Assembly (NCBI GenBank): GCA_019187405.1
Contig: JABAQZ010000023.1
Span: 124,001-188,000 of the forward strand
Source of the DNA: Ignavibacteria bacterium
GTDB lineage: Bacteria > Bacteroidota > Ignavibacteria > Tepidaquicellales > Tepidaquicellaceae
Direction of reading: 5' to 3'
Length of the DNA stretch: 64,000 nt
The position numbers were made by a program, and so were the translations under genes. Every line of letters starts with the position of its first letter. Within the stretch, counting starts at the first letter, position 1. Of the stretch, positions 26,747-36,437 are shown in pieces. The notes beneath the pieces were generated by a model that was not told the origin of the DNA, did no database searches, and saw nothing but the letters and a program-made list of their open reading frames with translations.

Positions 26747-28537
26747 TTAATCCCTGGCATTTTCAACAATTTTTATTTCTCCGTCGGTATTGTAATTGTC
26801 ACCACTGAGATATTTCAGCATTAATGCACCGGCTACAGGAGCAGCAAAAGAAGCGCCCCAGCCCTCATTCTCACCCAAAACGCAAATTGCTATTTTCGGA
26901 TTTTCATAAGGAGCAAATCCGACAAACCATGAATGATTTTTTCCGCTTGAATTCTGAGCTGTTCCGGTTTTTCCGCAAAGTTCAATATCAGAAGACATAA
27001 TGCTTTTTGCTGTTCCATTTCCATTTACTACAAGATACATTCCTTTCTTTACCGCATCATAATATTTTTGAGGAAGATCAATTCTTCTTTGTTCATACTT
27101 TACTATTTCTTCTGTATTATCAGCAGTGTTTCTTATTTTTGAGACAAGATGAGGCTGGCAGTAAAGTCCGTTCATTGCAATAGCGGCAGTGTATGCAGCC
27201 ATCTGAACAGGAGAAACTCCAAGCTCACCCTGACCAATGCCGAGACTAACAAGAAAACCCTGTGTCCATTTATTTTCTCCGTAGCGTTTGTCAAGATACT
27301 GTCTTGAAGGAAGGAGCCCAGAAGTTTCATTTGGCAGATCGATTCCCGTCTTTTGTCCAAATCCGAGCATCTTTCCGTATTTGTAATAATTATCGATGCC
27401 CAGCATGAGTCCGAGTTTGTAATAAAAGACGTTTGCAGAAACTTCAATTGCACGCATAACATTAATGTTTCCGTATGCTCCATGATCTTCAAAAGATCGG
27501 TTTCCGTAAGTAAATGAACCCGGGCAGGCGATAGTGGATGTTGTTGTAATTAATCCTGCATCCAGAGCTGCAAGAGACATCATCATTTTCCATGTTGATC
27601 CCGGAGGATATTTTGTCTGAATAACTCTATTGAAAAGAGGTTTTTCAGGATCGTTAAGCAATGCAGAAAAAACTTTAGGGTCAGTCTTCCCGGAAAACAA
27701 AGATAAATCAAAATCCGGCTTTGATACAAAACACAGTACTTCTCCCGTTTCGGGCTCGATCGCTATCACTGCTCCCTTTTTTCCATCAAATAGTTTTTCT
27801 GCAAACTCCTGCAGTTTGATATCGATGCCGAGAATAAGATCAGAGCCGTTAACCGGGGGAATGTCATTCATTCCGTCATTGAGACCTCCAATCTCTCTGC
27901 CTTTTACGTCGACAGTAATAAACTTATATCCCTTAACGCCTCTTAGATAATTTTCATAATTTGCTTCAAGCCCGCTTGAGCCGACAATATCTCCTTGCTT
28001 ATAATAATCTCCAATCTGTTTCTCTAACTGTTTTGATGAAATTTCACTTGCATATCCAAAAGCATGCGAGCCGCGAAAATTATTCGGATAAAATCTGATA
28101 GCATCTATCTGATAATCAACGCCGCTTAAGTGATCCTTGTTTTCGGCAAGGTATGAAACCACTTTGAAACTTACGTCTCTTTTAACCTTAGCAGGATTGA
28201 ATCGGTTTGTTCCCTTGTAGCTTTTAAGTTCTTTGATAAGAGTATCCGGATGTATTTCAAGTAAGGATGATATTTCCTGAAGCTTGCTGGTGTCAAACAT
28301 TGAGGGAGTAATCGTAACGGTATAAGAAGGTTTATTATCGACCAGCACTTTTCCGTTTCTGTCATACATTAAACCGCGAGGCGGAGTAATAGTAATTGTC
28401 TTAACTGAATTCTTGTCAGACTCTTTGCTCAGCTCTTCAGAGGAAAAAAGCTGAAGGTATGCAAGTCTTGCTCCGAGCAAAAAGAATATCACCGAGCATA
28501 ATACAAATATCAGATATTTTTTTTTATCCTGTTCCAA
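26747..28537 (-). CDS. mrdA: Penicillin-binding protein 2 (peptidoglycan transpeptidase)
   Basis: 596 residues. An N-terminal membrane anchor (about 8-27) is followed by a PBP dimerisation region and the transpeptidase domain. Active-site motifs are STWK (Ser314, Lys317), SAN (SANVFYYKLG) and KTG (CGKTGTAQN). It crosslinks peptidoglycan in the periplasm as part of the elongasome with RodA. It starts 2 bp after mreD. Confidence 0.97.
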   Translation of the reverse strand: MEQDKKKYLIFVLCSVIFFLLGARLAYLQLFSSEELSKESDKNSVKTITITPPRGLMYDRNGKVLVDNKPSYTVTITPSMFDTSKLQEISSLLEIHPDTLIKELKSYKGTNRFNPAKVKRDVSFKVVSYLAENKDHLSGVDYQIDAIRFYPNNFRGSHAFGYASEISSKQLEKQIGDYYKQGDIVGSSGLEANYENYLRGVKGYKFITVDVKGREIGGLNDGMNDIPPVNGSDLILGIDIKLQEFAEKLFDGKKGAVIAIEPETGEVLCFVSKPDFDLSLFSGKTDPKVFSALLNDPEKPLFNRVIQTKYPPGSTWKMMMSLAALDAGLITTTSTIACPGSFTYGNRSFEDHGAYGNINVMRAIEVSANVFYYKLGLMLGIDNYYKYGKMLGFGQKTGIDLPNETSGLLPSRQYLDKRYGENKWTQGFLVSLGIGQGELGVSPVQMAAYTAAIAMNGLYCQPHLVSKIRNTADNTEEIVKYEQRRIDLPQKYYDAVKKGMYLVVNGNGTAKSIMSSDIELCGKTGTAQNSSGKNHSWFVGFAPYENPKIAICVLGENEGWGASFAAPVAGALMLKYLSGDNYNTDGEIKIVENARD

Positions 28538-28539
28538 AT

Positions 28540-29043
28540 TCAGAAAGATTGCTTTACGTCAAATCTGTTATAAATTAATGCGAATATCAATCCAAACACA
28601 GAAGTATAGATGGTAGTCGTAAGCACATGCATCAGAAATATATCTAACAAGTTTATCGATGAGCCCTGAAAATAAATTATATAATAAATTGTATATGCAG
28701 CAAGTGTACACAGAAAAATTATTCCGATGAAAGATCTCCTCTTTGCGGAGTCGATTGAATCTCTTTTGAAATAACCGGAAATGAAACCGGCAATACTGTA
28801 AGACAATGCAAGTAAACCGATAAACGATCCGCTAAGGATATCGAGAATTAATCCTGATAAAAATCCCGAAATCATACCGGCTATGTTTCCATGAGTATAT
28901 CCAATAAAAATCACAAGCAGGATGACAATATCGGGAGTAATGTTATAATTAGGAATTGAAAGAAGATATCCAATGAATGTTACCTGAATTAAAATCAGAA
29001 CTGTGAATAATCCGGCATATTTTAATACTGAAGTTAAATACAA
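28540..29043 (-). CDS. mreD: Rod-shape-determining protein MreD
   Basis: 167 residues and almost entirely hydrophobic, with about five helices; family features are PDIVILLVIFIGYTHGNIAGMISGFLSGLILDIL and a late SVFGLIFALIYN. MreD is an inner-membrane elongasome component. The sequence is divergent, as is usual, but the position between mreC (3 bp) and mrdA (2 bp) settles the call. Confidence 0.93.
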   Translation of the reverse strand: MYLTSVLKYAGLFTVLILIQVTFIGYLLSIPNYNITPDIVILLVIFIGYTHGNIAGMISGFLSGLILDILSGSFIGLLALSYSIAGFISGYFKRDSIDSAKRRSFIGIIFLCTLAAYTIYYIIYFQGSSINLLDIFLMHVLTTTIYTSVFGLIFALIYNRFDVKQSF

Positions 29044-29046
29044 TTT

Positions 29047-29874
29047 TTATTTTTTTTGAAATGCATTTTCCAGTTCAAGCCTTTCGCTGTCGGGCAAATG
29101 CTTAAGCACAAAGACTTCCTCGAGCTCCTGAAAAGAGACCTGAGGTTTAATAATTATTTTTTTAAAAAGATTATCAAGATTGCCCTCTTCAATAACAATT
29201 CCAACCGGTATGCCGGGAGGGAAGTAATTACTGTATTCGGATGTAATTATCAGGTCACCGGTTTTTACATCGGCGCTTTTTGGAACGTTTTTTATGAGCA
29301 GATTACCCGATCCGTCGTAATTAAGTATTCCGTCAACTCTGCTTCGCTGAATCTTAACGCTGACACTCAGATTTCTGTTATACAATATTTGAGCAATTGA
29401 GTAATTTTTGCTTGTCGATACAATTCTTCCTACAAGTCCGTCATCTGTAATTACCGGCATATTTATTTTTACACTGTCGGATTCACCAACATTTAATGTT
29501 ATGGTATTCCTGGATTGAATCAAAGTTTTGTTAACAATTCCGGCGCTTACTACTCCCGAAATTTCTTTATTCTTAATTCCCAGCATTCTTGATAAACGTA
29601 TGTTTTCCAGCCTTGCTTCCTTCAGCGCTGAAAGCTCGTTGGAAAGCTCAATGTTTTTTGCCCTTAGAAATTCATTTTCCTTTTGAATCTCAAAAACATT
29701 GGGAACTGCGGACACTCCGCTTTGAATTGTTCCCACAAATCCTACGGCAACAGCACGGAGATATCTTATCTGCGTATTATCGTTTGAAAATAAAAGTATA
29801 AGTGAAATTACTATGAGTAAAGAAAGGATTAAATATTCTTTGATTTGTAATAAAAATAATCCTATGGTTTTCAA
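29047..29874 (-). CDS. mreC: Rod-shape-determining protein MreC
   Basis: 275 residues: one N-terminal membrane helix, a coiled coil (ENEFLRAKNIELSNELSALKEARLENIRLSRML) and a periplasmic beta domain (INMPVITDDGLVGRIVSTSKNYSIAQILYN). MreC links MreB filaments to the PBP2/RodA synthase. Usual length. 51 bp after mreB, 3 bp before mreD. Confidence 0.95.
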   Translation of the reverse strand: MKTIGLFLLQIKEYLILSLLIVISLILLFSNDNTQIRYLRAVAVGFVGTIQSGVSAVPNVFEIQKENEFLRAKNIELSNELSALKEARLENIRLSRMLGIKNKEISGVVSAGIVNKTLIQSRNTITLNVGESDSVKINMPVITDDGLVGRIVSTSKNYSIAQILYNRNLSVSVKIQRSRVDGILNYDGSGNLLIKNVPKSADVKTGDLIITSEYSNYFPPGIPVGIVIEEGNLDNLFKKIIIKPQVSFQELEEVFVLKHLPDSERLELENAFQKK

Positions 29875-29925
29875 TCTTTCAGATGATTTATGTCATTAAA
29901 CAGTTAATATAATTACCTGATCAAG

Positions 29926-30942
29926 TTACCTTCTCAAAAGTACTTTCTTGAAAAAATCTATATCCTCGAGTACCTTTCCCGTTCCCCGTGCAACAGCAGT
30001 AAGCGGATCTTCCGCTATGTGAACAGGCACGCCGGTTTCCATTTTGATTCTTTCATCGAGTCCTTTTATCAATGCTCCGCCTCCAGTAAGAAATATTCCT
30101 CTGTCAAGGAGATCAGAAGAAAGCTCCGGAGCTGTTTTTTCAAGCGCAACTTTTACTGCTTCTATCATTTGAGTGACCGGTGCGTTGAGTGATTCCCTGA
30201 TTTCAATCGAACTTACTTCCGTAATCTTGGGAATTCCTGCAACAAGGTCTCTTCCTTTTACTTCAATTATTACTTCTTCCTTCAGCGGCATTACTGAACC
30301 AACCTGACATTTAATCTCTTCGGCAGTTCTTTCACCAATGAGAATATTGTGGTTGTTTCTGAAAAATCTGATAATGGATTCGGTCAGCTCATCGCCGGCA
30401 ATTCTAATTGATGCTCCGTTCGTTATTCCCGACAAAGCTATTACTGCAATTTCTGTAGTCCCGCCTCCGATGTCAACTATCATATTGCCGTAAGGAGCCA
30501 TTACATCGAGCCCGATTCCGATTGCAGCCGCCATTGGCTCGGAGATTAGATAAACTTCTTTTGCTCCGGCATGTTCAGCCGTATCTCTCACAGCTCTTTT
30601 TTCAACTTCCGTAATTCCGCTCGGGACACAAATTACGATTCTTCTGGCAGGCATCCAGCTTGAACTTATCTTCTTGATAAATTCCTTAATCATTCCTTCT
30701 GCAATTTCAAAATCCGCTATGACTCCATCTTTCATGGGTCTGATTGTGGCAAGTTCTTTATGGACCTTGCCCATCATTTTTTTGGATTCTTCACCGATTG
30801 CGATAATTTTTCTTGAGCTTACATCGTAGGTAACAATTGACGGTTCGTTTAGCACAATACCTTTGCCTTTCATGTAAATCAGAGTGTTAGCAGTGCCGAG
30901 ATCAATTGCTATGTCATTGGAAAACATTCCAAACAGCGGCAT
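29926..30942 (-). CDS. mreB: Actin-like rod-shape protein MreB
   Basis: 338 residues, standard. Nucleotide-binding motifs are IDLGTANTLIYMKGKGIVLNEPS, VDIGGGTTEIAVIALSGI and LTGGGALIKGLDERI. MreB filaments direct lateral wall synthesis. It lies 43 bp after purH, so the cell-shape genes may be read with the purine genes upstream. A moderate AAGGA ribosome-binding site precedes the ATG. Confidence 0.98.
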   Translation of the reverse strand: MPLFGMFSNDIAIDLGTANTLIYMKGKGIVLNEPSIVTYDVSSRKIIAIGEESKKMMGKVHKELATIRPMKDGVIADFEIAEGMIKEFIKKISSSWMPARRIVICVPSGITEVEKRAVRDTAEHAGAKEVYLISEPMAAAIGIGLDVMAPYGNMIVDIGGGTTEIAVIALSGITNGASIRIAGDELTESIIRFFRNNHNILIGERTAEEIKCQVGSVMPLKEEVIIEVKGRDLVAGIPKITEVSSIEIRESLNAPVTQMIEAVKVALEKTAPELSSDLLDRGIFLTGGGALIKGLDERIKMETGVPVHIAEDPLTAVARGTGKVLEDIDFFKKVLLRR

Positions 30943-30985
30943 TTAATAATCCTTATAATTCTTGTTTTGTTAAAAAATTTTTTTG

Positions 30986-32524
30986 TTAATGTCTAAAGTG
31001 TCTCACTCCAGTAAAAGCCATTGCGAGATTTCTCTTATTGGCTTCTTCTATAACTTCTTCGTCCCTTACTGATCCTCCCGGCTGAATTATGCAAACAGCG
31101 CCTGCATCGGCAATTTCAATCAACCCATCGGCAAACGGGAAAAAAGCATCCGATGCTGCCGCACTTCCTTTTAGATCATGACCAAATGTCCTTGCCTTAT
31201 TTACTGCAATTCTTGTCGAATCAATTCTTGACGGTTGTCCTCCTCCGATTGCCAAAGTTTTTTTTTCTTTAGCAAAAACAATTGCATTTGATTTTGTATG
31301 TTTTGCTATTACAAATGCAAATAACATGTCATCAATCTGCATATCATCTGCTCTTTTCTTTGTTACAAACTTCAGGCTGTCTCTGGAGGTCTTTAAATTA
31401 TCTTTCTCCTGATACAACACTCCGCCTGAAATTTTTCTGAATTCAAAATTCTCTTTAAAGAATACAAATTTAACGAGCCGCCTGTTTTTCTTTTTTCTTA
31501 AAATTTCCAGCGCTTCTTCATCAAAATCCGGTGCTAATACGATTTCGGAAAACAATTTATCAATATCTATTGAAGTTTTAAAGTCTAATTTTTTATTAAA
31601 TATGATTATTCCGCCGAAAGGCGATTGTGTGTCAGTTTCAAATGCTTTTGCATAAGCGCTTTGAAGCGAGTCGGAAACCGCAGCACCGCATGGATTGCCG
31701 TGCTTGATTATTGCGCATGCAGGAGAATCATTCTCAAATTCCGAAATCAAATTATAAGCAGCTTCCATGTCAAGCAGATTATTGTATGACAATTCTTTAC
31801 CGTGAAGAACTTCAAATATGCCGTTGAAATTTTCTTTAAGCAGCACGGCTTTTTGATGCGGATTTTCACCGTATCGGAGATTTTGCTTTTCATATTTTTC
31901 AAATCCGGGAAATTCATTTATTGAAATTTCATTACCGGCATTGATTGAATCCAAATAGCTGCTTATTAATCTGTCATAATTTGATGTAAGCGAAAAACCT
32001 TCTGCCGCAAGCTTAAGAGAATACTCTTTAGGAATTATTCCGTTTTCTGATTTCATTGTTTTAATGTATTCATCATACTGTCCTGGATTTGTAAGTAAGT
32101 TTACACACTTAAAGTTTTTTGCAGCAGCTCTTATCAGAGTAACTCCTCCAATGTCTATCTGCTCAATTGCATCTTCAAGTGTTGCGTTTCCTTTTTTTAT
32201 GGTTTCTTCAAATGGATAAAGATTTACAACTACAAGACATACCGGATAAATTCCTTTCGATTTGATTTCATCGATATGAAGCGGATTAGAAATATCGGCA
32301 AGAATCCCGCCGGAGATTTTCGGGTGTAGAGTTTTTACTCTCCCGTTTAATATTTCGGGAAATCCGGTTACATCTTCGACGGAAATTACATTTATATTTT
32401 CTTTTTTTAATAAATTATATGTTCCACCGGTTGATATGATTTCAAAACCCAGCTCATCAAGTTTTTTTGAAAAACTTACGATTCCTGATTTATCATAAAC
32501 GCTTACAAGTGCTCTTTTTTTCAA
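30986..32524 (-). CDS. purH: Bifunctional AICAR transformylase/IMP cyclohydrolase
   Basis: 512 residues. Catalyses the last two steps of IMP synthesis. The N-terminal cyclohydrolase region shows GFEIISTGGTYNLLKKENI and GRVKTLHPKISGGIL. The transformylase region shows RYGENPHQKA, IIKHGNPCGAA, GGQPSRIDSTRIAVNKA and the final AFTGVRHFRH. Full length, no disruption. It is 30 bp after purN. Confidence 0.97.
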   Translation of the reverse strand: MKKRALVSVYDKSGIVSFSKKLDELGFEIISTGGTYNLLKKENINVISVEDVTGFPEILNGRVKTLHPKISGGILADISNPLHIDEIKSKGIYPVCLVVVNLYPFEETIKKGNATLEDAIEQIDIGGVTLIRAAAKNFKCVNLLTNPGQYDEYIKTMKSENGIIPKEYSLKLAAEGFSLTSNYDRLISSYLDSINAGNEISINEFPGFEKYEKQNLRYGENPHQKAVLLKENFNGIFEVLHGKELSYNNLLDMEAAYNLISEFENDSPACAIIKHGNPCGAAVSDSLQSAYAKAFETDTQSPFGGIIIFNKKLDFKTSIDIDKLFSEIVLAPDFDEEALEILRKKKNRRLVKFVFFKENFEFRKISGGVLYQEKDNLKTSRDSLKFVTKKRADDMQIDDMLFAFVIAKHTKSNAIVFAKEKKTLAIGGGQPSRIDSTRIAVNKARTFGHDLKGSAAASDAFFPFADGLIEIADAGAVCIIQPGGSVRDEEVIEEANKRNLAMAFTGVRHFRH

Positions 32525-32554
32525 TATGATTTTAAATTTTAAAACTGTTTGTAA

Positions 32555-33175
32555 CTAAGAAACCCAAACTTTATCTTCTCTAACTTTTATTTTCCTGTCT
32601 TCAAATTTTTTAATTATGTCCGGATAATATTTATGTTCAAGCTTTTGAATTTTTTTCTGCAGTGTAAACTCATCGTCATTTGAAGTAACATTGCAGCATT
32701 TCTGAAATATAATTCTGCCCTCGTCATAAATCTCGTTAACAAAATGAATCGTTATGCCTGAAACTTTTACTCCGCTCTTGATTACTGCCCTGTGTACATT
32801 AATTCCAAACATTCCCTTTCCTCCGAATAAAGGAAGAAGTGCAGGATGAATATTTATGATTTTGTTCCTGAATTTATTTACGACTTCAACAGGGATAAAC
32901 TTCATAAATCCCGCAAGCACGATGAAATCAGATTTATGCTTCTTTAAAATTTTAAGAAAAATACGGGCAAGCTCTTTTTGTGGGATAGTTTTATATAACT
33001 GATTGCTGATTATTTCAAAATTTATTCCATGTGAAGCCGCAATTTTAACCGCATTGCAATTAGGATTATTGGAAATCAGCAGATTAATTTTTGATCGCAG
33101 GTATCCTTTTTTAATCGAATCAATAATCGCTTTAAAGTTTGTACCTGTTCCTGAAGCGAATACACAAATCTTCAA
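32555..33175 (-). CDS. purN: Phosphoribosylglycinamide formyltransferase (formyl-THF dependent)
   Basis: 206 residues. Transfers a formyl group to GAR in purine synthesis. Motifs are VFASGTGTNFKAII, NIHPALLPLFGGKGMFG and the active-site region VSGITIHFVNEIYDEGRIIFQ. Translation appears to start at TTG (33175-33173) because the conserved KICVFASGTG follows immediately and no in-frame ATG precedes it. First gene of the purN-purH-mre run; a heptamer repeat lies just upstream. Confidence 0.94.
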   Translation of the reverse strand: MKICVFASGTGTNFKAIIDSIKKGYLRSKINLLISNNPNCNAVKIAASHGINFEIISNQLYKTIPQKELARIFLKILKKHKSDFIVLAGFMKFIPVEVVNKFRNKIINIHPALLPLFGGKGMFGINVHRAVIKSGVKVSGITIHFVNEIYDEGRIIFQKCCNVTSNDDEFTLQKKIQKLEHKYYPDIIKKFEDRKIKVREDKVWVS

Positions 33176-33209
33176 CTCACTTTGTTTTATGCAAATTAAC
33201 TATTCGGAT

Positions 33210-33236
33210 TTCAATGTTCAATGTTCAATGTTCAAT
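33210..33236 (-). repeat. Heptamer tandem repeat CATTGAA, copy 2
   Basis: On the plus strand TTCAATG is repeated three times and followed by TTCAAT. Read on the minus strand it is CATTGAA repeated and leading into ATCCGAATA, matching copy 1 near 7865, which ends CATTGAA-CCGAATA. It lies 35 bp upstream of the purN start. Confidence 0.75.
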
Positions 33237-33339
33237 TATAGGGCTTATTTACTGTTAACAAAAGTGAATTGCCAATGGAAAATGATTCAAACAAAATTAT
33301 AATTTATTGCATTTGCGTTTAAGCAACTGAATATCAATA

Positions 33340-34650
33340 TTATTTTAACAATGTCATTCTCTTGGTAATGTTTAATCCTTCAATTTCCAAAGTATACAAA
33401 TAAATCCCGCTTGCAAATCCGGCGGCATCCCATTCGGTTTTGTATGTTCCCGGATTTATGTTTCCTTCAAACAATACTTTGACAAGCTTTCCCTGCATGT
33501 CATAAATTTTCAAAGTTGCCTGCGTAGATTTTTTAATATCAAACTGAATCGTTGTCGAAGGATTAAAAGGATTGGGGAAATTCTGTCTTAATTCAATTCC
33601 TGAAGGAATATTTTCTTGTTGATTTGATAAATTGGTTATTCCTCCTGTTGTTGTTTTTAAAATCATTCCGTTTTCAGTATAATAATAACCTCCTGTTGCC
33701 CAACCGGTATTTTCATTGATAAAAAAGATTGAGCTAACACCATCTAAATATATATTTCTTAAATTAAACCAGTTGAAACCACTGTTAGTGGTTTTCATAA
33801 TTGTAGTAGTATCTGGAAATCTAGATCCCCCAATCCAACCAGTATGATTGTTTATAAAAAATATCGTCTTTATGTCCTTTACAGGTGATAAATAAGATTT
33901 GATCCAGCTATCTCCGAAATTTGTACTCATCAATATTATACTGTCAATTCCTGCCAACCATACATTATTTTCAATTGCAAATATTTCATCGGCTCTTGAA
34001 TGAAATCTGCCTGGCTCTTTATACTTAATTAACCAGGAATTTCCGATATCAGTAGTTTTTAAAACTATATCAGTATCTCCACCCGTATCATCCCAGTAAT
34101 ATCCGCAAGCCCATCCTGTGTTTTCCTCAAAATAAACGCAAGATATTACAAACGGCAGATACATGCTTCCTGATAAATTCCAGTTTATTCCTCCATTTAT
34201 TGTTTTAATAATTGCTCCCGCAGAACTGAAATCTCCAGAAAGATCAAGACCTATAAACCCTGTGTTTTCATTAATGAAATACATATCCGTTATTTCGGAT
34301 TGATAGGATGCAATATTCCAGTTTTCTCCTCCATTAGTAGTTTTATAAATAATTCCTGAATGAACAATATAATAAAATCCTCCTCCAGCCCAACCGGTAT
34401 TTTCATTAATGAAAAAAATCGTATTTAGTGATCCATAGTATGAAAATGACTGATGAGTCCAGTTATTTCCTCCATTTGTAGTATGGAGTATTTTTGTGGA
34501 ATCTGCTACTGCCCACCCGGTTTGTGAATTAATAAAAAATATATCATTAATATTGTTGCGAATGTTACTATTCTGAAGCACCCACCCGCTCTGAGAAAAT
34601 GAATTTAAAGCGATGAAAGTTATAAAAAATGATGTAAAGATAATTTTCAT
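33340..34650 (-). CDS. Secreted Ycf48/BNR-like beta-propeller with T9SS sorting domain
   Basis: 436 residues: signal peptide (IIFTSFFITFIALNSFSQ), a repeated motif of the form INENTGWAGG.....I.KTTNGGxNW occurring about seven times, and a C-terminal T9SS type A sorting domain (NFPNPFNPSTTIQFDIKK ... GIYLYTLEIEG ... KRMTLLK). The repeats resemble the photosystem II assembly factor Ycf48/YCF48-type propeller; no enzymatic residues are evident. Likely a surface-exposed or released binding protein. The DNA of its sorting domain is almost identical to that of the next gene. Confidence 0.88.
   Translation of the reverse strand: MKIIFTSFFITFIALNSFSQSGWVLQNSNIRNNINDIFFINSQTGWAVADSTKILHTTNGGNNWTHQSFSYYGSLNTIFFINENTGWAGGGFYYIVHSGIIYKTTNGGENWNIASYQSEITDMYFINENTGFIGLDLSGDFSSAGAIIKTINGGINWNLSGSMYLPFVISCVYFEENTGWACGYYWDDTGGDTDIVLKTTDIGNSWLIKYKEPGRFHSRADEIFAIENNVWLAGIDSIILMSTNFGDSWIKSYLSPVKDIKTIFFINNHTGWIGGSRFPDTTTIMKTTNSGFNWFNLRNIYLDGVSSIFFINENTGWATGGYYYTENGMILKTTTGGITNLSNQQENIPSGIELRQNFPNPFNPSTTIQFDIKKSTQATLKIYDMQGKLVKVLFEGNINPGTYKTEWDAAGFASGIYLYTLEIEGLNITKRMTLLK
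33398..33586 (-). repeat. Near-identical sorting-domain DNA, copy A
   Basis: This 189-bp stretch, encoding the middle of the T9SS sorting domain, matches 34773-34961 with a single mismatch (33577 versus 34952). Flanking sequence on both sides differs. Confidence 0.95.
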
Positions 34651-34714
34651 GACAGATCTTATTTTGTAATAAATAATTTATTAAAAAAGTTACTTTTATT
34701 AGTATAAATTTAAT

Positions 34715-36061
34715 TTATTTGATCAATGTCATTCTTTTAGTTGCCTTGTAATCATCAGCCATTAAAGTATATAAATAAATCCCGCTTGCAAATCCGGCGG
34801 CATCCCATTCGGTTTTGTATGTTCCCGGATTTATGTTTCCTTCAAACAATACTTTGACAAGCTTTCCCTGCATGTCATAAATTTTCAAAGTTGCCTGCGT
34901 AGATTTTTTAATATCAAACTGAATCGTTGTCGAAGGATTAAAAGGATTGGGAAAATTCTGTCCAAGCGAAAATGAATTTGGTATTTGCGAACTTATATTC
35001 TGAACATTAATAAATGGATTCGGATAATAAAGTATCAACTGTCCCTGTACAGTATAATGCGGCTCTGTATGACCATTTGAATTGTAATTGCAGTCAACGC
35101 AAGTAATCCCGCTAACACACTGAGGATTATTCGGTCTGCAGAAATTTTCAAACGGCTGCAGATCATAATCTAATACGACATTCTGACCCGGAGTAACACT
35201 CGATGTTACATCATTTTCCCATGGAATTACGCTTGCTCCGGGACACCAGCCAGCACGTGGATATGTCCAAGACCCTCCTTGCGGACTGCAAGGATTTATA
35301 TCACAGTCGCCTCTCCACAATACATGAGGAAAAGAATTACTGCCTACATATAGCGTATGTATCTTGAATGAAAATTCAGCAGCATTATCCGTATTTCCCT
35401 GTCCGTGACCTGTGTTTACGATTTTTACTTTTGCTTTGTTGGTCTGATTGTCAATCATTACGGTTTGTGCAGGTAAATATGCTTCAACGGGATTTGACGG
35501 ATCTCCATATATAATATGGTTGTTTTGCCATAGGTTAATTACTTTGTATGGCTTATCGGAAATTTCACCTTCAATGAATGCAAACTTAACCGTAACCAAC
35601 CACCCTCTTGTGCCTCCGATCCAGCTCTCAATATAACTGCCCAGCTTCACAGAATCATGTAGCAGCGGCATGTAATCTGTAACGTCTATTACAAATACAC
35701 ATTGCCCCGGATATCCTCCTCCGACAATGTTATATGGAGTTACTATTCTTGCAATTTCATAATTGGTGTTTGTATCTACGTAAAGCTTAATCCATCCAAG
35801 CCTGTCCCATGGATCACATCCTGCAGACGGACATCCGATTGTATAAAACATCATGATTTTTTTGTAATGAGTATTTGTATCAGGAAGTAAAAAATTTCCA
35901 TAATGAACGTCAGCCCAGTTCTGAAAATTCTGATTGAAGGTTGTAACCCATGTTGTATCTCCGGAAGCAGAATAAGCAGACTGCATTCTTATTATACAAA
36001 TTAATATTGCAACTGCAAATGTTGCTTTCTTATTGTTTAAAAATTTTAAAGGAATTTTCAT
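34715..36061 (-). CDS. Peptide-N-glycosidase F-like secreted protein with T9SS sorting domain
   Basis: 448 residues with an N-terminal signal/anchor helix. The central region contains IMMFYTIGCPSAGCDPWDRLGWIKLY and VFVIDVTDYMPLLHDSVKLGSYIESWIGG, followed by a cysteine-rich second half (CDINPC, CRPNNPQC, CVDC). This resembles the PNGase F N- and C-terminal jelly-roll domains. PNGase F removes N-linked glycans from glycoproteins; Asp83 or Asp86 and Glu145 are candidate catalytic residues, not verified. The C-terminus is a T9SS sorting domain nearly identical at DNA level to the neighbouring gene. Located 64 bp upstream of it on the same strand. Confidence 0.82.
   Translation of the reverse strand: MKIPLKFLNNKKATFAVAILICIIRMQSAYSASGDTTWVTTFNQNFQNWADVHYGNFLLPDTNTHYKKIMMFYTIGCPSAGCDPWDRLGWIKLYVDTNTNYEIARIVTPYNIVGGGYPGQCVFVIDVTDYMPLLHDSVKLGSYIESWIGGTRGWLVTVKFAFIEGEISDKPYKVINLWQNNHIIYGDPSNPVEAYLPAQTVMIDNQTNKAKVKIVNTGHGQGNTDNAAEFSFKIHTLYVGSNSFPHVLWRGDCDINPCSPQGGSWTYPRAGWCPGASVIPWENDVTSSVTPGQNVVLDYDLQPFENFCRPNNPQCVSGITCVDCNYNSNGHTEPHYTVQGQLILYYPNPFINVQNISSQIPNSFSLGQNFPNPFNPSTTIQFDIKKSTQATLKIYDMQGKLVKVLFEGNINPGTYKTEWDAAGFASGIYLYTLMADDYKATKRMTLIK
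34773..34961 (-). repeat. Near-identical sorting-domain DNA, copy B
   Basis: Partner of 33398-33586: 188 of 189 positions identical. The remainder of the two genes is unrelated, so only the sorting-domain segment has been copied or converted. Confidence 0.95.
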
Positions 36062-36437
36062 GACGGTATGAATTATTTGATTTTAATTGTTATAAAATTA
36101 AAGAAATTCTTTTTAATAATAAAGTTTAGGCGATGCTTCCCGAAAACGGTAATTGCTACTTATATTGGTTTGAATAAGAAAATTTCTTTCATTCAAAATT
36201 AATGAAAGCTTTTCATGAAAATTTATGCAATGTATTTTGAAACCTTTTGATTTCATGCTCAGTCTAAATAAATAATAAAACATTTAACTTTAACAATTAA
36301 AAATTCATGTAAGAATTCAAAAAAAATTTTAATTAATTATAACAAATTTAAAAATGCTTCGTAAAAAACTATATAACTTCTGTCAAAGATTCAAAAGTTA
36401 AATTCTTAATTAACCAACTATAATAAAAAGGAGTAAA
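36062..36437. other. Intergenic stretch without recognised feature
   Basis: 376 bp of AT-rich DNA between divergent genes. It must hold promoters for both directions, but no convincing consensus, repeat or hairpin was seen. Confidence 0.5.
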
